Source of the DNA: CAYQEC01 sp964569015
Lineage (GTDB): Bacteria; Actinomycetota; Acidimicrobiia; Spongiisociales; UBA5794
Direction of reading: 5' to 3'
NCBI GenBank assembly: GCA_964569015.1
Contig: CAZMSN010000025.1
Span: 1 to 28,019, forward strand
Length of the DNA: 28,019 nucleotides
In this document: piece after piece, positions 23,088 to 28,019 of the stretch
Position numbering within the stretch: position 1 is the first letter of the stretch
Layout: the number at the start of each line of letters is the position of its first letter
Notes under the pieces: model-generated
The model's input: the letters and a program-made list of their open reading frames with translations, nothing else
Database searches by the model: none
What the model was told of the DNA's origin: nothing
Program-made: the position numbers and the translations under genes

Positions 23088-23193
23088 CACCCGTCCTTTC
23101 TCCGTTCGTCCAGTGTCGCTGGGACTCCTGGAACCCCTCGACATCCGGCTCCCGAGCCGAGCATAACGAAGCGCCGGTGCCGGTCGCCAAACG

Positions 23194-23784
23194 TCAGGTT
23201 CTTCGCCGGACATCCAAGAGGTCGTCCGGTGTCACGATCCGGTGCGGTGGGAGGCGATCGAACCAGACCTCGTCGACCCAGTCCGGATGCGCCTGGAGTA
23301 GTTGCTCCAGCGTCGCCTCTCCCTCGAGGCCCATCAGGCGGGACCAGAGCCCCTCACCGACGACGCACGGGGCGCCGCCGGCGTAGCGGTACTTCGGCAC
23401 CGTCGCCAGCTTCCCCGAACTCCGATGGGACTCGAGGAGTTGCGACACCACCTCGGGGGGATTGTGGAGCTGATCGCCGTAGCCCACGACGATCGCATCG
23501 AACTCCCCAAGGCGCATGATGGTGTCCACCCCGGCACGCAGCGACGCTGCGACGCCTTCCTCCCATTCAGGGTCGATCACCACCGTGACGTCGCCGAGGT
23601 CGGCGCGCTCCAACACCTGCTCGGCCGCGGCGCCGAGCACCACGACGACCCGATCCACCGGCCAGGCGCGCACCTGACTGAGCACGTACTCGATCAGCGT
23701 CGACGCCCCCCAGCGTGCGAGCGCGACCGCGCCACCGCAGCCCTCACCGGGCTGTGTCGAGATCAACAGTCCCGCCACCGCCAC
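23194..23784 (-). CDS. MobA/MocA-like nucleotidyltransferase
   Basis: 196 residues from GTG 23784; a second in-frame GTG follows two codons later. The fold is the NTP_transf_3 type: a first strand (VAGLLISTQPGEGCGGAVALARWGASTLIEYVLSQV) in place of the usual LAAG-x-S-x-R-x-G-x-x-K loop, VDRVVVVLGAAAEQVL, a central WEEGVAASLRAGVD (matching the G-x-x-x-S-x-x-x-G of MocA/NicMo proteins) and FDAIVVGYGDQLHNPPEVV, in which GDQ replaces the usual GDQP metal-binding motif. The first loop lacks the canonical Arg and Lys (STQPGEGCGGAVAL), so NTP binding may be altered. The family makes molybdenum cofactor cytidylyl- or guanylyl derivatives or other sugar nucleotides. No molybdoenzyme gene is adjacent, so the substrate is open. 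Confidence 0.7.
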   Translation of the reverse strand: MAVAGLLISTQPGEGCGGAVALARWGASTLIEYVLSQVRAWPVDRVVVVLGAAAEQVLERADLGDVTVVIDPEWEEGVAASLRAGVDTIMRLGEFDAIVVGYGDQLHNPPEVVSQLLESHRSSGKLATVPKYRYAGGAPCVVGEGLWSRLMGLEGEATLEQLLQAHPDWVDEVWFDRLPPHRIVTPDDLLDVRRRT

Positions 23785-23951
23785 CTCAGCCTCCGTTCCC
23801 GTCGCCGGCGGCCCGTACGGTACCCGGCGCGCGGCAGGCCGGTGCGCTCCTCCCTCACCGAGAGACAGCTCCGACTCGTCGGCAAGGCAGCTCCCCGGTT
23901 AGTCTCATCGGGATTCCCTCAGGCCTTGCCGTGAGCGGAGCAAGGGGCACA

Positions 23952-23985
23952 GGGACGGTCCAGCGCTGCGGGCCGTCCCTTTTCT
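23952..23985 (+). terminator. Intrinsic terminator in the ald leader
   Basis: GGGACGGTCC (23952-23961) pairs with GGGCCGTCCC (23970-23979), ten pairs with one G-T wobble and an 8-base loop, directly followed by TTTTCT. It faces rightward; the only upstream gene points left. It must therefore end a short RNA or act as an attenuator for ald. Confidence 0.75.
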
Positions 23986-24016
23986 CGTCTGTGGGACCCA
24001 CGGGCCGCTTCGGTCT

Positions 24017-24035
24017 GGCAGACTCCGAGTCTGCC
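24017..24035 (+). promoter_or_regulatory. Perfect 8-bp inverted repeat 31 bases before the ald start
   Basis: GGCAGACT, CCG, AGTCTGCC. As DNA it would suit a dimeric regulator such as an Lrp/AldR-type protein, which controls ald in mycobacteria; as RNA it could mask or expose the AAGGAG site at 24055-24060. Sequence cannot tell these apart. Confidence 0.5.
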
Positions 24036-24066
24036 CGTCCGCCATCTGGAATCCAAGGAGTCGCTC

Positions 24067-25188
24067 GTGCGAGTTGGTGTCCCCACCGAGATCAAGGCCG
24101 AAGAGTACCGGGTCGCCCTCACCCCCGTCGGCGTCAGGGAACTGACCAGCCGCGGCCACCAGGTCATCGTGCAATCCGGGGCGGGTCTCGCCTCCTCGAT
24201 CACGGACGACGACTACCGGGCCGTTGGTGGCGAGATCGTGCCGACACCAGCGGAGATCTTCTCGGCCGCCGCCCTCATCGTCAAGGTCAAGGAGCCGCAG
24301 CTCGAGGAGCTGGCGATGCTGCGCAGCGACCACACCCTGTTCACCTTCCTCCACCTCGCCGCCCACCCGCAGCAGGCCGATCTCCTCCTCGAGAGCGGCG
24401 CCACCGCCATCGCCTACGAGACCGTGCAGCTCCCCTCCGGGTCGTTGCCGCTGCTGGCACCGATGAGCGAGATCGCCGGGCGCATGGCGACTCAGGCCGG
24501 TGCCCACTATCTGGAGCGACCGAGGGGCGGCCGTGGCGTGCTGATCGGTGGCGTCTCGGGAGTGCCCCCGGCGCGGGTCACCGTGATCGGGGCCGGGAAC
24601 GCCGGCACCCACGCCGCCATGATCGCCGCCGGGATGGGAGCCGAGGTGACGATCCTCGACACGAACGTCGACCGCCTTCGCCACCTCGACGAACTCCACC
24701 GGGGCAGGATCGTCACGGTGCGGTCGTCGATCTACTCCATCGACGAGTTCGTACCCAACGCCGACGTCGTGATCGGAGCGGTGCTGATCGCCGGGGCACG
24801 GGCGCCGGTGGTGGTCACCGCCGGTCACATCGAGCAGATGCGGGCGGGGACCGTCGTCGTCGACATCTCCATCGACCAGGGCGGCTGCATCGAGACATCC
24901 CACGAGACAACCCACGCCGACCCGGTCTACGTCGTGAGCGACGTCATCCACTACGCGGTCGGCAACATCCCGGGTGCAGTCCCCAACACCGCCACCTATG
25001 CCCTCAGCAACGCCACGCTGCCCTACACCGTGGCGCTCGCCGACGGGTTCGCAAGCGGGGTGGAGGCGTACCCCGAGCTGATCCACGGCGTGAACGTCGC
25101 CTCCGGCAAGATCACGAACCGCGCCGTCGCCGAATCGCTCGGCTACAGCCACCACGATCCCGCCACGGTGATGGGGATCAGCGGGTAG
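24067..25188 (+). CDS. ald: Alanine dehydrogenase
   Basis: 373 residues from GTG 24067, with AAGGAG seven bases upstream. MRVGVPTEIKAEEYRVALTP opens the Ald/PNT family; K74 region (IVKVKEPQ) and H96 region (FTFLHLAAH) match the pyruvate-binding Lys and catalytic His. The NAD loop reads VIGAGNAGTHAAMIAAGMGA where most Ald proteins have a G-G-G-V-V-G type loop. ETSHETTHADPVYVV and NIPGAVPNTATYALSNATLPY are Ald-specific. It interconverts L-alanine with pyruvate and ammonia using NAD, supporting alanine catabolism or redox balance under low oxygen. It stands alone behind the structured leader. Confidence 0.95.
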   Translation: MRVGVPTEIKAEEYRVALTPVGVRELTSRGHQVIVQSGAGLASSITDDDYRAVGGEIVPTPAEIFSAAALIVKVKEPQLEELAMLRSDHTLFTFLHLAAHPQQADLLLESGATAIAYETVQLPSGSLPLLAPMSEIAGRMATQAGAHYLERPRGGRGVLIGGVSGVPPARVTVIGAGNAGTHAAMIAAGMGAEVTILDTNVDRLRHLDELHRGRIVTVRSSIYSIDEFVPNADVVIGAVLIAGARAPVVVTAGHIEQMRAGTVVVDISIDQGGCIETSHETTHADPVYVVSDVIHYAVGNIPGAVPNTATYALSNATLPYTVALADGFASGVEAYPELIHGVNVASGKITNRAVAESLGYSHHDPATVMGISG

Positions 25189-25217
25189 TCGCGGCGGCGA
25201 TCGCGGCCGGGTGCCCC

Positions 25218-25245
25218 TTGCAGTACGCGTGCAGCCCGGTAAGGT
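25218..25245 (+). promoter_or_regulatory. Promoter of the HAD/glycosyltransferase operon
   Basis: TTGCAG (25218-25223), 16 bases and TAAGGT (25240-25245). The predicted start near 25252 leaves about 23 bases before GTG 25275. Confidence 0.5.
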
Positions 25246-25274
25246 CACAGAGGCGGCTTTCCGCGAGACCGTCA

Positions 25275-26036
25275 GTGCCTATCGCCACAGCTCCTCATGC
25301 CTCGATCTCTCCTGACGACGCCACTCCGGGCCGGCCGTCCTGGCTGCTGATCAGCAGCGTCGACGGTGCCTTGCTCGGGGACGACGAGTCGCTCGCCGCC
25401 CTCGTGTCCGCCCTCGCCGGGACGGACCGCTTGCTGGTTGCCCTCAATTCGAGCCGGTCGATCGCCGGTGTGCGGAGCATCGTCGATGCCCGCTTGGGCG
25501 GATGGCAGCCGGACGGCATCATCGGAGCCTTCGGCACCGAGATCGAGTGGAACGGCGTCCGCCTCGCCAACTGGGACAGGCGATTCGTCACCTGGGACCG
25601 GCAGCTGGTTCAACGGACCGCCGCAGCCTGCGATCTCACTCCTGTTGATCCCGACCTCGACACCGACTACAAGGTCGGCTATGCCGCCGCGGCGTCGGAG
25701 GCGGAAGAGATGCTCACCGCTCTCGAGGCGGCCGGTGTCGCCGTCACCGTTGTCGCCGCTGGGGAGAACCGTCTCGACGTGATCCCAGCCGAGGCCGGGA
25801 AGGGGAAGGCGGCCCGCTTCGTAGCCTCCCTGCTCGGGATCCCGCCTGGGCGCATCGTCACTGCCGGCGGCTTCGAGCGCGACCTCGACCTTCTCTACAC
25901 CGGGAAGGGGATCGTGGTGGCCAACGGCGACACCGCCCTCCGCGGCGGCCTCGCCGGCCGCGGCGCCTACTTCGCTTCGGCAGACTCGGCAGGCGGCGTG
26001 CTCGAGGGTTTACAACACTTCGGTGCCCCGATTTGA
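25275..26036 (+). CDS. HAD-type sucrose/mannosylfructose-phosphatase-like protein, catalytic residues lost
   Basis: 253 residues from GTG 25275. The ribosome site is weak, so the exact start is uncertain. The fold follows HAD type IIB sugar phosphatases (SPP/MfppA): WLLISSVDGALLGDDE (23-38), ALNSSRSI (motif II, 56-63), a cap segment with DTDYKVGY, then GKGKAARFVASLLGI and RIVTAGGFERDLDLL. Motif I should read D-x-D-G-T; here it is S28-V29-D30-G31-A32, so the nucleophile Asp is Ser and Thr is Ala. Motif IV should resemble SGDTGND; here it is A197-G-G-F-E-R-D203, so the first acidic ligand is missing. Motif II Ser and the lysines are kept. It is 13 bases upstream of the matching sugar-phosphate synthase gene. 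Probably a pseudo-phosphatase or regulatory partner; loss of activity is inferred. Confidence 0.75.
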   Translation: MPIATAPHASISPDDATPGRPSWLLISSVDGALLGDDESLAALVSALAGTDRLLVALNSSRSIAGVRSIVDARLGGWQPDGIIGAFGTEIEWNGVRLANWDRRFVTWDRQLVQRTAAACDLTPVDPDLDTDYKVGYAAAASEAEEMLTALEAAGVAVTVVAAGENRLDVIPAEAGKGKAARFVASLLGIPPGRIVTAGGFERDLDLLYTGKGIVVANGDTALRGGLAGRGAYFASADSAGGVLEGLQHFGAPI

Positions 26037-26049
26037 GAAGAGGGACCTC

Positions 26050-27330
26050 ATGACGAATCGACAGCCCGGCCCCACATCCCGCATCCTGATGATGTCGCTG
26101 CACGGCTACGTCGGCGCCACCCCGGAGCTCGGGCTCCCCGACACGGGCGGGCAGGTGGTGTTCGTGCTCCAGCTCGCCAGGCAGCTCACCGAGTTCGGGT
26201 ACGCAGTCGACATCGTCACCCGTCGCTTCGCGGACCAGCCGGAGTTCGACGATGCCGGGGACGGCTTGCGGGTGTGGCGCATTCCCTTCGGGGGCCCGGA
26301 CTTCATTCGCAAAGAGGACATGCACGACCACCTGGACGAGTTCGTCACCACCTTTCTTGCGGCACTGGCCGATCGCCAGCTCTCCTACGACGTGATCAAT
26401 TCCCACTACTGGGACGCGGGATGGGCCGGCCAGCGCATCGCCGAGGAGCTCGGCATCCCGCATGTCCACACCCCCCATTCGCTCGGCTGGTGGAAGCGCG
26501 AAGACATGCACGGTGATCGGCAGCAGATCGAGTCCGACTACCGATTCGACGAGCGCATCCGCAAGGAGTTCCTCATCTACCGGCGTTGCGACCAGGTCAT
26601 CGCCACCACCAATCAGCAGACCGAAATCCTGCGCGAGCACTACGACGTTCCTGATCGCCACCTCGCCATGATCCCGCCCGGGATCAACGAGACCATCTAC
26701 ACGCCGGTATCGGGGCGTGAGGAGAAGACGCTCCGCAGGCGGCTCGGATTCCGGCAACACGACGTCTACACGGTGGGCCGAGCCGCCGCCAACAAGGGCT
26801 ACGACTTGTTGATCCGGGCATTGCCGCATCTGCGCGAAGCGGTGCCCGATGCCCGCCTCCAGCTCGCCATCGGCGCCAACTCGAAGAAGGATGAGGCAGG
26901 AATCGGCAAGTGGAAGGCGCTCGCCGACAATCTCGACATGACCGAGCACATCCGGTGGATGGGCCACATCGCCGACGATGCGATGGCGAACCATTACCGG
27001 GCTTCACCGGTGTTCGCCCTGCCGTCCCGCTACGAGCCCTTCGGCATGACCGCCGTCGAGGCCATGGCCTGCGGAACGCCGTGCGTCGTGACCATCCACG
27101 GCGGACTCGAGGAGATGTTCGACTTCGGGTCGCAGGCCCTCTTCGCCGACCCGAAGCATCCCCGGGAGTTCGCCGTGATGCTCAGCATGCCGCTGCGCTA
27201 CCCCCAACTCCGGGACCGCCTCTCCATCGACGGCGCCCGATTCGCCCGCCGCATGTTCGGCTGGCGTGGCATCGCCCGCCGCACCCTCGCCGTGTACGAA
27301 CAGCACCGCCGAGGCGAGGTGCCCATCTAG
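26050..27330 (+). CDS. GT4 glycosyltransferase, sucrose- or mannosylfructose-phosphate synthase-like
   Basis: 426 residues from ATG 26050, set by AGAGGGA just upstream; a GTG at 26023 lies inside the HAD gene. The N-domain has LHGYVGATPELGLPDTGGQVVFVLQLARQL with the GGQ loop, then DIVTRRF, INSHYWDAGWAGQRIAEELGIPHVHTPHSLGWWK. The C-domain has VGRAAANKGYDLLIRALPHL and RYEPFGMTAVEAMACGTP, the E-x7-E motif (E329/E337) that binds the sugar nucleotide. Overall it is closest by eye to Agrobacterium mannosylfructose-phosphate synthase and cyanobacterial sucrose-phosphate synthases, which join a hexosyl unit from a nucleotide sugar to fructose-6-phosphate to make compatible solutes. GDP-mannose versus UDP/ADP-glucose cannot be decided. 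The product phosphate would need removal, which makes the altered upstream HAD protein notable. Confidence 0.85.
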   Translation: MTNRQPGPTSRILMMSLHGYVGATPELGLPDTGGQVVFVLQLARQLTEFGYAVDIVTRRFADQPEFDDAGDGLRVWRIPFGGPDFIRKEDMHDHLDEFVTTFLAALADRQLSYDVINSHYWDAGWAGQRIAEELGIPHVHTPHSLGWWKREDMHGDRQQIESDYRFDERIRKEFLIYRRCDQVIATTNQQTEILREHYDVPDRHLAMIPPGINETIYTPVSGREEKTLRRRLGFRQHDVYTVGRAAANKGYDLLIRALPHLREAVPDARLQLAIGANSKKDEAGIGKWKALADNLDMTEHIRWMGHIADDAMANHYRASPVFALPSRYEPFGMTAVEAMACGTPCVVTIHGGLEEMFDFGSQALFADPKHPREFAVMLSMPLRYPQLRDRLSIDGARFARRMFGWRGIARRTLAVYEQHRRGEVPI

Positions 27331-27336
27331 GAGATT

Positions 27337-27367
27337 GCCGAGAATTCCATCGGCGGGCGCCCACTCG
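27337..27367 (+). repeat. Stop-proximal hairpin element, copy B
   Basis: Six bases after the TAG at 27330, GCCGA (27337-27341) and TCGGC (27350-27354) enclose GAATTCCA, followed by GGGCGCCCACTCG. It matches copy A downstream of mgtE in the first bases after the stop, in the stem, loop and final CACTCG. There is no T-run. Confidence 0.45.
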
Positions 27368-27402
27368 CGGCTAGCGGGCACGGTGAGCGAGAATGCGGCC
27401 AC

Positions 27403-27919
27403 ATGGCAGACCCGTCCGATCTCTCATCCACTCGGCCAGCCGCGTCGGCATGGGCCCTCGCCGCCCTGATGCTCGCCGCCACGGTCGCCTTCGATCCCGG
27501 CGGCTGGGCGTCATTCGGGCCGGTCAAGTGGGCGGCGGTCACTGCGCTGACGCTGCTGGCGATCTCACTGCGGATTTTCGAGGGCCCGATCGCGATCCAT
27601 CGTGGTTCCGGCATCGCCTGGCTGGCCTTCCTCGCCTCGGGGAGTGGTCGGGAGCGTGGCGGCGGTCGATCCCCTCTACAGCTGGATCGGGACCCCCGAC
27701 CGCCACCTGGGCCTGCTGGCGTGGGGGCTGTTCGCCGCTCTCTTCGCGGCAGGCCAGGGGCTCGAACCGGCCGCGGTGCGTCTCGTCCTGCGGACCGCCA
27801 CCGTTTCTCTCGTGGTGATCGGCGCCTACGCACTCCTGGAGCTGGCCGGAGCGGCTCCGGCGGATCTCGCCACAGCATCCTCCCGGCCGGGAGGGCCGTT
27901 CGGGTCCCCCGCCTACATC
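27403..27919 (+). pseudogene. O-antigen ligase-like membrane protein, frameshifted and truncated
   Basis: From ATG 27403 the frame encodes ASAWALAALMLAATVAFDP and further membrane helices up to IAWLAFLAS near 27638, then becomes Arg/Pro-rich nonsense. The next frame continues sensibly with GVVGSVAAVDPLYSWIGTPDRHLG, LLAWGLFAALFAAGQG and RPGGPFGSPAY. Removing one G from GGGG at 27639-27642 joins the two. The joined product resembles the first ~170 residues of actinobacterial O-antigen ligase family proteins, which have about ten membrane helices and are normally over 400 residues. After GSPAY (27916) the sequence no longer continues the family and instead reads as the end of a leftward gene. 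Both a real decayed remnant and sequencing or assembly error fit. Confidence 0.6.
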
Positions 27920-28019
27920 GACTGCGGGTCGAGCGCGGGGAAAGCCTCCGCCGGGGCGTCGTCGTGCACCGCCAGATAGGCGTTCACGTAGGAGGCGGCG
28001 CTCCACGCCTGATGGGCCT
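27913..28019 (-). CDS. 3' end of a leftward gene, possibly glycoside hydrolase/debranching-type
   Basis: Only the last 34 residues are inside the window, ending DPQSM and a TAG at 27915-27913. They begin AHQAWSAASYVNAYLAVHDD. The pattern H-x-A-W-S-A-A-S-x-x-x-A-Y-L is like the final helix of (alpha/alpha)6-barrel glycosidases such as amylo-alpha-1,6-glucosidase or glucosylglycerate-hydrolase-type enzymes, which would suit the nearby solute-synthesis operon. The fragment is too short to be sure. Its end overlaps the truncated O-antigen-ligase-like remnant. Confidence 0.4.
   Translation of the reverse strand, partial: AHQAWSAASYVNAYLAVHDDAPAEAFPALDPQSM

Larger units (their letters stand above)
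23900..24066 (+). ncRNA. Candidate structured 5' leader of ald
   Basis: The 282 bases between divergent genes hold a possible -10 TAGTCT (23900-23905, no clear -35) and then, in order: hairpin CCTTGC/GCAAGG (23924-23945), a strong terminator (23952-23985), the palindrome GTGGGACCCAC (23991-24001) and hairpin GGCAGACT-CCG-AGTCTGCC (24017-24035), ending at the ald ribosome site AAGGAG. I see no TAxxxT promoter box between terminator and start codon. The layout suits an attenuator or riboswitch-like leader, but it matches no class I can name. Confidence 0.4.

Noticed and set aside
23715..25274. Long in-frame extension upstream of the HAD gene
   Set aside because: It runs through the ald gene in the wrong frame and is Arg/Gly/Pro-rich; a promoter at 25218-25245 and GTG 25275 mark the real gene.
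1..28019. CRISPR arrays, tRNA or rRNA genes, insertion sequences
   Set aside because: No regularly spaced repeats, cloverleaf-like sequences, rRNA motifs or transposase-like proteins were found on reading both strands.

Overview
The window is high-GC, gene-dense DNA, best read as an actinomycetote (Actinomycetota). Supporting signs are WXG100 proteins with an EccC-type ATPase, a DUF1023 hydrolase, an Xre regulator paired with a Lys/Ala/Pro-rich HBHA-like protein (the order seen at mycobacterial Rv0474-hbhA), menaquinone synthesis (MenH), many GTG/TTG starts and several apparently leaderless genes. An environmental lineage such as Acidimicrobiia is possible, but that is a guess. No rRNA, tRNA, CRISPR array or transposase was seen.

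Left third (1-8222): a compact type VII secretion-like locus in two divergent operons driven from one 130-bp intergenic region with back-to-back -35 boxes. Leftward: a WXG100 protein, a second WXG-containing partner, a triple-ATPase EccC/FtsK-like motor, and a DUF1023 alpha/beta hydrolase cut by the window edge. Rightward: a membrane LysM protein, a TcpC-like membrane protein and an EspG-like soluble protein, overlapping start-to-stop. No EccB, EccD, EccE or mycosin is visible, so this is either a reduced system or one whose other parts lie left of the window.

Middle (8248-21450): menH; a secreted SLH-type protein; an orphan MbcA/ParS-like protein; an alpha/beta hydrolase; the magnesium transporter mgtE; a leftward cluster ybdK-like, nadE, class IV aminotransferase, unknown protein, lipoprotein; an M20 amidohydrolase; and a leftward aroF-tyrA pair that commits carbon to aromatic amino acids and then to tyrosine.

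Right third (21763-28019): the Xre/HBHA-like operon; a DUF4332 protein; a MobA-like nucleotidyltransferase; alanine dehydrogenase behind a structured leader with an intrinsic terminator; and a two-gene operon of a HAD sucrose/mannosylfructose-phosphatase-like protein plus a sucrose/mannosylfructose-phosphate synthase-like glycosyltransferase. The HAD protein has lost its nucleophile and an acidic metal-binding position. The window ends with a frameshifted, 3'-truncated O-antigen-ligase-like remnant butted against the 3' end of a leftward gene.

Most notable for follow-up: the compact T7SS-like locus, the apparent pseudo-phosphatase beside a disaccharide-phosphate synthase, the ald leader, a similar stop-proximal hairpin after three rightward genes, and the gene junction at the right edge.
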